NCBI GenBank assembly: GCA_002751075.1 | Contig: NAOQ01000153.1 | Location: 56,563-72,623, forward strand | Length of the DNA: 16,061 nt | Origin: Ichthyophonus hoferi | Taxonomy: Eukaryota > Opisthokonta > Ichthyosporea > Ichthyophonida > Ichthyophonidae | Reading direction: 5' to 3' | Shown here: one piece after another, positions 8,308-16,061 of the stretch | Layout: every line of letters begins with the position of its first letter | How positions within the stretch are numbered: the stretch's first letter is position 1 | Program-made: the position numbers and the translations under genes | Notes under the pieces: generated by a model | The model's input: only the letters and a program-made list of their open reading frames with translations | Databases searched by the model: none | What the model was told of the DNA's origin: nothing

Positions 8308-11300
8308 ATGGCTTCTGCTCTTGAACAACTCAAGCAACACACTATTGTCGTCGCCGACACTGGCGATTTCGAGAGTAAGTTTATGACTTGATATTCGATC
8401 ATGCTTTTTTTTCCTGTGCTGTGCAAGGCCAATAGGAAGGCTTTAGGCCAGTCCAAATACATATTCTTTCTATTGAGAACCGTATGTTTCCCATAAGGTT
8501 ATTTATAAAATGTATTATTGTACTGCATTTATTTCACTATTTCAATTTTGCATTTAACTTTCGTGTTATTTTAACTCGTTTAGTTAATACAATTTAAATA
8601 TGAACAAAGATACAACCTTATTATTTATAATTTCTTTCTAATACCCGCCATTATTCTAATCGAATCTCCCTTTCTCTTATTCAGGCATTGCAAAGTACAA
8701 GCCTCAGGATGCCACCACCAACCCTTCTCTCCTCTTCGCTGCCTCTAAGATTCCTGCCTACAAGTACCTTGTTGATGAGGCTGTTGCCTATGGCAAGGCT
8801 AATGCCACGTAAGTCTTTGCATTGATTGGCTGATGGGAATAGGGGACGGGATAGATATGGTACTACAATAACAATTATATTTGTCTTCTACTATAGGATT
8901 AATGTTGCACTTGGGCGTATACACTGATAACAACCATTACATGGGCACGAGCAGGATTCTTCCCTACCAATACTGATATATGAGTTGATGGTATAAGACT
9001 AATGTGCACTATTGTGTTTTATACGTGTTCTTTGTGTTAGTAACTAGTAACTAGTGGTAAGTGGTGTCTCGTGCTAATTGTTAATATTTTTAATATAATA
9101 TAGTATAGTAGGATATACACTAACCATATTTGCCCTTTCTTTCCTATAGCACCAAGGCTGAGCAGGCCCAGCTCGCCATTGACAAGATGGTAAGTGATGT
9201 AATGTTACACTATATTATCTCATACCTCTATGTTTTTTAACAACTATAATCCATATAGTTGCGTCAAATGAATATCTTTACCTCTTTCAGATATGTTTAA
9301 TGAAGTCATACCCCTAAGTATATCCTTATATATTCACGTTTGATTTTTATTTCTATTATTTGGTTTGAACATATATGCTGTTATGCAACATTAACAATTA
9401 ATAGAGGATTGTGTTTGGGATTTCTATGCCTATACATTTAAGTGATGATATGTAAATAGAGATATAATTATGAAGATATTACTACATTTCTAACCCTTCC
9501 TCTCTCTCTTTTAGGCTGTGAACTTCGGTGTTGAGATCCTCAAGCAAGTGCCTGGCCGTGTCTCAACGGAGGTTGATGCTCGCCTTTGCTTTGACGCTGA
9601 GGCCTCCATTGCCAAGGCCCACCGCTATATTAAGTTCTATGAGGAGGCTGGGATCAACAAGGATCGCGTATTGATCAAGGTAGGTTATTGTTATGCTTCT
9701 ATAGGATTGTGTATAAGGGAAGGGAAAGGTTGGCATACAAATTATTATTAAGGATAGTAACTGTATGATTTGTGACATTTGGAGATGGTATGTGGGCTAT
9801 ATCGTTTTATGTAACATAAAATTATCTATGCATTTTTATTTTAATATTTTCTTGGAATGCTCAAGTGTACGTGCATTTTATATAATTAATGCCAACATAA
9901 CCAAGATAATATATTATTTAATTAGCCCAACCAATGCTTGCTTTTATACTATGCCTAATTAAAGCTAATATATATACACATCAATAAAATATATCTTCAT
10001 TATAATACTTATCAGAAATACTTGTCATTATCATATTAAATGACATGGAAATCAATTACATTATATTAAATAGTACGTATTAAATACATGGTATATGTAT
10101 GTACTCCTGCATTATATTAACAGATGGGTCTTTTTTCACAGCTCCCCGCCACCTGGGAGGGTATTATGGCCTGCAAGGTCCTTGAGGCAGAGGGCATTCA
10201 CTGTAACATGACTCTCATCTTCTCCTTCGCTCAGGTTTGTATTATACTATACTATTAAGCATGTAGGAGTATCTGTTCATTGATGGCATTGGCTGTACCA
10301 AACCTTATTTTAAGAGAACAAATGAGGACTCGTGATACATATAATATATCCTGTATATACTATGCGGTACACTATTGTATGTCACTAAACTGTATTAATA
10401 GGCGTGTTTAACAGAATGGTGCGTTTTGTATTCATCTATTACGTCTGTCTATATGCCCATAACATCATAATTCTATCCAGACCACATTCTACACCACATT
10501 ATCTAATCGCCAACTTCCTTTTATAGGCCGTAGCCTGTGCCCAGGTTGGAGCCACCCTCATCTCCCCCTTCGTGGGCCGTATCTTCGACTGGCACAAGGC
10601 CAAGCACCCCGAAGCTGTGTACACATCCTTCACTGACCCCGGAGTAATCAGTGTGACCAAGATTTACAATTACTACAAGAAGCACAACTACAAAACAATT
10701 GTAATGGGTGCCTCTTTCCGTAACACTGACGAGATCAAGGGACTCGTTGGTTGTGATCTTCTTACTATCAGCCCTGCTCTGCTTGAGAAGCTTCAGAATT
10801 CTACTGAGAAGTTTGATAAGGTACTTAGCGTCGAGACTGCTAAGACTATGGATATCCCTGCCGTGGATTTCAATGAGGCTTCTTTCCGCTTCTATTTGAA
10901 CGAGGATGAGATGGTGAGTAAAATAGTGCAATATGATATAATATCCGTTATGATTATTTACTGTTTACTTATTTATGTATGTCTTATGTATGTCTTTTTG
11001 TTCTGTTAAGGTTTAATCTCCCATTATCTATTTTTTATTTTGTATTCCTCTTTAGATTGTATGTAGATGTCAAGATACAAATAAATAGATAGAGATAGAG
11101 GGAATAGATGAATTATAAGAAAGTGGCGGCTATTTTGTAACCATGGTAACTTTGCTATAGATATAGTGACTTGTGCAAATGAATGTCGAATTAATTGTAG
11201 ATTAATTCGAATGGGTTTTAAGGGATTAATTGTCTTTATTGTATTCGGATATTTCTTATGAACCATTTTCTTGTTTGTAGTTTATAGTTTATTATATATA

Positions 11301-11433
11301 AATATATCTATATATACAAGATTATTCTAACATAATTTTAAATCTTCAGTCCAGCGACAAACTTGCTCATGGTCTTCGCGGATTCTGTGCTGATACCGTC
11401 AAGCTCGAGGCTGATATCCTTGCTCGCTTGTAA
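8308..11433 (+). CDS. Transaldolase (class I, sedoheptulose-7-phosphate:glyceraldehyde-3-phosphate)
   Basis: Transfers a dihydroxyacetone unit from sedoheptulose 7-phosphate to glyceraldehyde 3-phosphate in the non-oxidative pentose phosphate pathway; probably cytosolic, as no targeting extension is visible. Seven coding exons: 8308-8374, 8685-8808, 9150-9189, 9515-9679, 10142-10234, 10527-10913 and 11350-11433. All introns are GT-AG (292-462 nt) and the product is 319 residues, normal for the family. The beta/alpha-barrel landmarks sit at E. coli TalB numbering: Asp17 (VADTGD), Asn35 (TTNPSL), Glu96, the Schiff-base Lys132 (VLIK), Asn154 and Thr156 (CNMTLIFSF), Ser176 and Arg181 (SPFVGR), Arg228 (GASFRN). 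Exon 4 ends exactly after Lys132. The start is the first ATG after an acceptor-like TTTACGCAG at 8292-8300 and aligns with the usual N-terminus. Codons favour AAG, GCC, CTC and ATC despite AT-rich surroundings, consistent with high expression. No missing key residue; identification is secure. Confidence 0.97.
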
Positions 11434-11562
11434 TTATTTATGATATATAATAATATATCAGGGACATAGATAGCGTATATATAGTCTTGTTGGGTTGAAT
11501 TATCATGCACCTTGATGGAGCATGAACTCTACCTTCAAAAATACGACCTACCTTGGAGTAGT

Positions 11563-11568
11563 AATAAA
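11563..11568 (+). terminator. Polyadenylation signal candidate for transaldolase
   Basis: AATAAA lies 130 bases after the transaldolase stop codon and is followed by an AT-rich, TG-containing stretch. In AT-rich DNA this hexamer is common, so the assignment rests mainly on position. Confidence 0.45.
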
Positions 11569-12463
11569 TCACATGTATATAGATATAATCGATTCTTATT
11601 AATTTGTTGTACACTGTATTGTATTGCTGTTATCGGTTGAGGTTAAGTTGTCCTTTAATGCCTATTTTACTACGGAAATTGCGATAAAAGGTTATTTACA
11701 TTGACAGTAGCACTTTAGATAAAGATATATCATAGTGTAATTTTATTATGGTTATATTTCAATTATACATTAATAGTGATTTCATTGACAAACAATGAAG
11801 GATGTTGCAAGCAGTCTCTTGTTTTTCACCACTGAAGATGTAATTTTATAATCTGTAGTAATATAATAATTCATCCTATTAATTTATGGTTATTTGAAGT
11901 CCCCAGTAGATATTACAGAATTGCATAATAACAATTTATAATTCGCTGATACTAGCAACACCTAGAAGAAAACATATATCCAGGAATTGGAAACTAAAGG
12001 AGACCCTGAAGTTTATGGACAAATCAATAGAATTAACACAGATCGCTATCAAAGGGAATGCTGATATGGGGCGTGTGTGGTAACCCCAATGCAATATACC
12101 CTATGTACTTTCATAATAAGTTTAGTATAGCTTTTCCTTTGAAATTAGCTTAGTGAAAGTTAAAATAAGTATGCGATAAGCCAGCATTGAACGGCATTTG
12201 CTGTGCTGTAAAAATTCAAGTAGAATACAAACTTGCTATGTGAATCTCAAATGGTTAATTCATCAAAATATTAAACTGTAGTGGCTGTAGTTGAAATAAC
12301 AAACTATGTCGGTTTACATATCAATGAAGGACTTGTTAAAGCAAGAATATGTAATTAACTAAAGCATTTTTTTTATCTATAGATCTCTATATCTCTATAT
12401 CTCTGTACGTAGCTATTATCATTTATATTATTATTAGCAATTAGTTTGTGCAATTTAAACCTG
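11569..12463. other. AT-rich spacer with one short coding-like patch
   Basis: Mostly stop-rich AT sequence. At 11966-12061 a plus-strand frame of 32 codons has ordinary protein composition (motifs IQELETKGDPEVYGQ and NRINTDRYQ) and is bounded on both sides by interruptions. It has no recognisable domain and is probably a scrap of a decayed gene or element. Nothing else in this stretch is supported. Confidence 0.35.
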
Positions 12464-12627
12464 CCAATCAGAGAGTATCTCAGATTGGTTCTATTAAGTG
12501 CCAATCCAAGATGATCGATCAAGATTTAACCAGCCAATGGCAGAGTCCCACAGTTATGTCATAAGCCATTTTCGATTTTATGTCTTCAATAGCGAGAGCC
12601 AATAAATATGCGTAACGTTCTGATTGG
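12464..12627. promoter_or_regulatory. Dense CCAAT-box cluster
   Basis: Six CCAAT pentamers lie in 164 bases: CCAAT at 12464-12468, 12501-12505, 12534-12538 and 12599-12603, and ATTGG at 12484-12488 and 12623-12627. Several are the extended CCAATCA/TGATTGG form preferred by NF-Y. The patch is less AT-rich than its surroundings. A TATATAAA stretch lies at about 12781-12788 on the plus strand. No confident gene starts on either side, so the served gene, if any, is unknown. CCAAT is generally common in this window. Confidence 0.4.
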
Positions 12628-13582
12628 TTTGTAGTAAAATGGGAATACTTCACCGCCTGGGTCTTAGACCCGTGGTTTGGACAGCTTCCTAATGGATAAC
12701 TATAGCCAAACGTGAAAAGCGTGGTAACAATAGCAAAGAATATTCTATCTAAGCATGGTGAGGAACTTGGCTCCAAGTATTATATATAAACTTACTCTCA
12801 ATTAATAATATTTATTGTCCCATTATATTTTTAACTAATAACTAATAACGTACAAGTTATATTTATAATTTTAACTTAGCTTGAACATCCGGCTGGGGTC
12901 ATACCTAACAGAAAGCACCTCATCTCATCTAATCTGAAAAATGAAACTGGTATGGGCGCGGTTAATAATGTGGTGAGTGAAGGACCACGCGATAATATCA
13001 CGTGCTGTCATCTTTCTATATTTCTGTTTTAGTATATAATGTAATAACTAATGAAGTCATAGAAATATAATGTATAATTAGTACCATGGGAATGAACCCT
13101 GTGGTAATGCCATATGTTGTAGTCTTTTACTTTTGACATTATTAAAATATATATTATATATTATTAATCCTTTGATGATTATAGTAATATATTGTTCATG
13201 TGAAGAGTATCAATTTGGGTAGTAGGCTGTCTTGAAGTATTAAATTGTATTCCTAAAGCACCATAATTTATTTTAGTCAACATTTTTCTTAATATGTTTT
13301 ATTGTATTTAGAGATGTGGTTTTAGGCATAATCTGATATTTCAAATATGAAATATAAATAAAAAACAATTAAACTTAATATATCTTCAAATAAAATATAT
13401 TTATACTTTTTAACAGGGCCCATTTTGATAGCTATGGCCATACCTAACATAAAGTACCTTATTCTCATTCGATATTTTTATATATAGAATTTTATATGAA
13501 AAAAACAAGCTATCGATTAATTATATCCATTAATCTATTATACTTACAAATAAATAAAAAAAGAAATACTTTAATGTTTCTG
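12628..13582. other. Spacer containing a decayed partial duplication
   Basis: No convincing gene. Two blocks resemble sequence further right. The first is 12898-12936 against 13437-13478 (shared core CATACCTAACA-AAAG-ACCT followed by CTCAT). The second is 13085-13130 against 13768-13800 (CATGGG-ATG, then CCATA and TCTTTT). Order and strand are the same in both, so an old direct duplication of this area is likely; block spacing differs, implying indels. The minus-strand frame over 13085-13130 shows KRLQHMALP, which resembles KRLHLWLHP in the 13583-13848 exon. Confidence 0.4.
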
Positions 13583-13848
13583 TTAAATAAAACCATACTC
13601 GATGGAAAACCATTTCTGCAGCGTTATATATATATATATATATGCAATTAAGAACTGATTCTTTCCAATTGGTAAATCAAAATTGAAGACCAGGTCCTCA
13701 TTTGAAATTTTGTGTTTTCCTGGTATTGGACGGTATGTTATAGTATGATAGTTGATTGTTGTAGTTTCATGGGGATGGAGCCATAAGTGTAATCTTTTGT
13801 AAAAATCAGAATCAACAGAAAGAGATACGTTTTCCAGATCAGAAGCAC
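13583..13848 (-). CDS. Exon of an unrecognised gene (possibly terminal), beta-rich segment
   Basis: After the acceptor AATTTACAG a minus-strand frame starts with two bases of a split codon and runs 87 codons to a TAA at 13583-13585. Composition is protein-like: SDLENVSLSVDSDFYKRL, LWLHPHETTTINYHTITY, RPIPGKHKI, EDLVFNFDLPIGKNQ. The alternation of polar and hydrophobic residues and the HPHETTTINYHTITYRP stretch suggest a beta-sandwich such as an Ig-like or adaptin-ear-like fold; this is an impression, not a match. Near its end the frame runs through an (AT)n microsatellite coding for Ile-Tyr repeats, so the true end may be an earlier or alternative donor (GTATGG near 13597-13602). It begins in intron phase 1, which does not match the phase-0 end of the next coding segment upstream, so at least one exon is missing or they are separate genes. 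Confidence 0.58.
13625..13643. repeat. (TA)n microsatellite within a coding frame
   Basis: About nine TA units lying inside the minus-strand open frame at 13583-13848, where they read as Tyr-Ile repeats. Change by one dinucleotide would alter the frame of the last residues. Confidence 0.85.
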
Positions 13849-14459
13849 CTGTAAATTATAGAATATAAGTATGATCTGGATGAGCATAACTGAGTATTAA
13901 TTCTTAATTCTTCCGGGGGCTCCTTCGACATAATTAGTTGAATTAACTTTCTTTTTTTAGAAGCAATAATATTTGTTGTTCTAATCAGTTGCCTACTGAT
14001 AGATTGGTTTATTAATAGTTAGTATTTTCTGAGTTGGTCTGTTTGTTGTTTCTAATTTTATAACGTGCTTAGAACCATAAAGAATATTAGCACAACTAGC
14101 TTCTTTTATAGTTATAGCCATTATTCAGCCAAGTGTTTAATTCTAAATATTAAAGCTTTCTATGCAGTATATGTTAGATTTGGTTCCTATTTGATTCAAG
14201 ACTTAATTTATCATACATAAAAGAGCAATAAATATAATATGTTTTCTACTAACAGCAACATGTCTAATAAAACTATTAAGATAGCACTCGTACCTGTTAA
14301 CTTATTTGTATAAGGAAAACTAAACCCTATAGTAGTAATCTATATAAATATATATGTTGGTTGTGAGGCATGCCTTGCTAGGGTATGGGGTAAGTCATTA
14401 TTCCAGTTGCTCTTAATGCTCTATATAATGATATAAAAATACAATTTTATTGATTCTTA
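13849..14459. other. AT-rich spacer or intron, no supported gene
   Basis: Presumed intron upstream of the minus-strand exon at 13583-13848. A minus-strand ATG frame of 30 codons starting near 13939 (MSKEPPEELRINTQ) looks somewhat protein-like but ends at the acceptor of that exon with no workable donor. No other feature is seen. Confidence 0.4.
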
Positions 14460-15330
14460 GCAGCAACTGACCAATATAATCCTACATTAGAGTTTACTCT
14501 TTGCCCATTAGCTTCAATAGCTTTAGGTAAAATTTAAAACTTGCGTTATTTGTTATGATTGGCTTCAACTATAAAGGACTGTGGGACCCCAAGTTTTTTA
14601 CTGCACTTGGGTAGATTATTTATTATTCGTTATGATTGCTATTACATTTATTCATTCTATTATAGAGATTTTTCCTTTCTTCTAATTAGTCTAATGAGAA
14701 AAGGTTGGCAATCATTTTCCTTACTGGTTGGTAACCTAGATCTAAAAACGCTGTTAAGTCAACTAGCCTAGAATGGTCTTTTACACAGAAACCAATCAGA
14801 ATTTTATATATAAACCTATTGGCTTCTCAAAAATATGCCTATAATATGTTCACAAACAATAATAAAGACACTGTTTCAGTATAGTACCAAAATTGGATCT
14901 GTATTTGTAAAAGCTCTTCCGGAAATTCATTTACGCCTTATTGCTTATTTATATTATGTCTTTTGAATCTCAAATGGTAGAAACATAACATCCAGATTCT
15001 TTATTAGAAGGTCAACTAGCCAAGCCTAGTACAGTTGAACCATTGAAGGATACTTGTATATTACCCATCTACGATCACTGTGGTTTGGATCACAGTTGCT
15101 GCATGTATTACAAGTTGCAAGGTAAGAAGTTTAAAGCATCTCTGAACCCAGAGCATTGCGTGCAACTGCAAGCAGAACTCACAAAAGCTCTAACCTTATT
15201 CCTTACCTAGTAATAACTATCTAGATCAACTAACAGTGGATAGGAGCGCTGTAGATCAAATAGAATTAAGTACAATAGATACTAGTTTTATTGCCAATAG
15301 ATGGTTTTAGTTATGAGAACCAATCCCTGC
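14460..15330 (+). pseudogene. Unidentified degenerate coding-like stretch
   Basis: Several plus-strand patches have protein-like composition and are separated by interruptions, about five or more. The clearest is 14989-15210, 73 codons, with Cys/His-rich and Lys-rich motifs (YDHCGLDHSCCMYYKLQG and SLNPEHCVQLQAELTK). Others include TLEFTLCPLASIALG near 14483-14527 and GWQSFSLLVGNLDLKTLL near 14703-14756. No family is recognised; the Cys/His spacing does not match a CCHC zinc knuckle. It lies opposite to, and between, the minus-strand coding segments at 13583-13848 and 15426-15621. The best guess is an old inserted element, possibly virus-like, or a decayed gene; it is treated here as a fossil. 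Confidence 0.42.
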
Positions 15331-15425
15331 ATCCTAATGTTTAGAGGCACAGCCACTAGACAGGTACGTATACATGATGTCATCATTATGCCACTATATA
15401 TGGTTAATCTCAATTATAATCTTAC

Positions 15426-15621
15426 ATGGTGTTGTATTGGTAGGTTAGCGGGATCTGTTATACTAGGATAGGGCACTTTAAAATATAATATTACATAATC
15501 TAAATAGTAATTGGCATTGGCCAAATTATACATCATCCCAATCATAAGGTAATCCTCAGTTGGATCTAAAAATAGCTGCCAACCAGGGTCGTCCTTTTCT
15601 TCACTCTCTAAAGGCGCCAGC
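15426..15621 (-). CDS. Probable exon of an unrecognised gene
   Basis: The minus-strand frame is open from the acceptor TGTGATGCAG (exon from 15621) to a GTAAGA donor at 15420-15425. Without the donor it would stop at 15414-15416. It encodes about 65 residues with motifs PLESEEKDDPGWQLFLDP, TEDYLMIGMMYNLANAN and VPYPSITDPANLP, rich in aromatic residues. With the ATGCAG acceptor it starts in phase 2, which does not join the phase-0 end of 15811-15928. With the alternative acceptor TTTAGAG (exon from 15605) it starts in phase 0, joins that exon and leaves a 205-nt intron. It ends in phase 0. The competing plus-strand frame (15560-15775) is low in protein-like composition. No family is recognised. 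Confidence 0.5.
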
Positions 15622-15810
15622 CTGCATCACAGTAGATCAGAATTACAATGACCATTATACTCTATCTACTATCTACCCTATCTATACTATAACATGTAAT
15701 AACACCAGTGAAAGGCACTATTCCAGTTCCCTAAAGATAGAAAGACTGCAAATCAATCAATCAGTCATATTATAGGTTACCTATATTCTTTCCAATCCAA
15801 TCCAACCCAC

Positions 15811-15928
15811 CTTCCTTAACCGTGGCTCCCAAGCACTAATGACATCCACCAATTGGAAGGCTCCTTTCTCCATGAGTTCATCTAGGTGGGTTCCTGTTTC
15901 CTTTAGTAGATCGTTCAGATCCTTTTGT
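15811..15928 (-). CDS. Exon of an unrecognised gene, helical acidic segment
   Basis: Minus-strand exon with a long pyrimidine tract and acceptor TCCTCCTCCCCAG, and donor AAG|GTGGGT. Length is 118 nt: one base of a split codon plus 39 codons, ending in phase 0. Motifs QKDLNDLLKETGTHLDEL and KGAFQLVDVISAWEPRLRK suggest a charged alpha-helical region. If the donor is not used, the frame reads on for eight residues to a TAG at 15781-15783, so this could also be a terminal exon. Its upstream intron contains the 15-bp minisatellite. It may belong to the same gene as the open segment at 15426-15621 via the alternative phase-0 acceptor there. Product not recognised. Confidence 0.68.
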
Positions 15929-15970
15929 CTGGGGAGGAGGAGGGAAGAGTGTAGGTCAGGATAGGATAGG

Positions 15971-16061
15971 GTAGAGTAGGATAGGGTAGAGTAGGATAGG
16001 GTAGAGTAGGATAGGGTAGAGTAGGATAAGGTAGAGTAGGATAGGGTAGAGTAGGATAGGG
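15971..16061. repeat. 15-bp minisatellite
   Basis: Six copies of GTAGAGTAGGATAGG, the fourth with one change (GATAAG), and preceded by degenerate GGATA units from about 15958. It runs off the window end. Its minus strand is pyrimidine-rich, so it lengthens the pyrimidine tract of the intron ahead of the 15811-15928 exon. Confidence 0.95.

Noticed and set aside
9765-9962. 65-codon plus-strand frame
   Set aside because: It falls wholly within transaldolase intron 4 (9680-10141).
10521-10931. 136-codon minus-strand frame
   Set aside because: Antisense shadow of transaldolase exon 6.
12519-12776. 85-codon minus-strand frame with a hydrophobic start
   Set aside because: It begins at TTG rather than ATG, overlaps the CCAAT cluster and shows no splice or promoter support; kept only as a remote possibility.
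15560-15775. 71-codon plus-strand frame
   Set aside because: It overlaps a minus-strand open segment with better protein-like content and a good donor; the plus reading is rich in Tyr/Thr/Ile from AT-rich sequence.
1-16061. tRNA, rRNA or CRISPR features
   Set aside because: No GGTTCRANNCC-type tRNA arm with a matching stem, no rRNA-like conserved block and no spaced direct-repeat array were seen on reading both strands.

Overview
This window looks like nuclear DNA from an intron-rich, strongly AT-rich unicellular eukaryote. Evidence: GT-AG introns with GTAAGT-like donors and T-rich acceptors, long AT-rich spacers, simple-sequence arrays, one Ty1/copia-type relic and no bacterial-style operon. 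The lineage cannot be fixed from sequence alone.

The one gene identified with certainty is a class I transaldolase of the pentose phosphate pathway (+ strand, 8308-11433). It has seven coding exons and 319 residues. All catalytic and phosphate-binding residues checked fall at the same residue numbers as in E. coli TalB. A TATA element with two inverted CCAAT boxes lies about 330-390 bases upstream. A second CCAAT/ACGTCA/TATA group at 6660-6785 has no obvious gene of its own.

The left end (202-2533, - strand) holds six very short exons of an unrecognised gene that continues past the window start. The first five are 39-60 nt long, begin after one codon base and end after one codon base (symmetric phase 1-1). 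They encode small acidic, Gly/Trp-rich modules, so any of them could be skipped without changing frame. Its introns carry a TAA array (1-196) and possibly a GTAG/GTAT tetranucleotide array (2751-3266).

The middle (4385-5913) holds relics: a - strand coding-like stretch, then a broken Ty1/copia reverse transcriptase on the + strand, then a small tandem repeat. From 5914 to about 7900 there is AT-rich spacer with no recognisable gene.

The right end (13583-16061) has three separate - strand coding segments that may be exons of one or more unrecognised genes (13583-13848, 15426-15621, 15811-15928). A degenerate + strand coding-like stretch (14460-15330) lies between them, and a 15-bp minisatellite runs off the window end. 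A partial, decayed copy of the 13.4-13.8 kb region is visible at 12.9-13.13 kb, beside a dense cluster of CCAAT boxes at 12464-12627.

Apart from transaldolase and the reverse transcriptase relic, no product could be named. The other coding calls rest on splice-site pairs, open frames and protein-like composition only.
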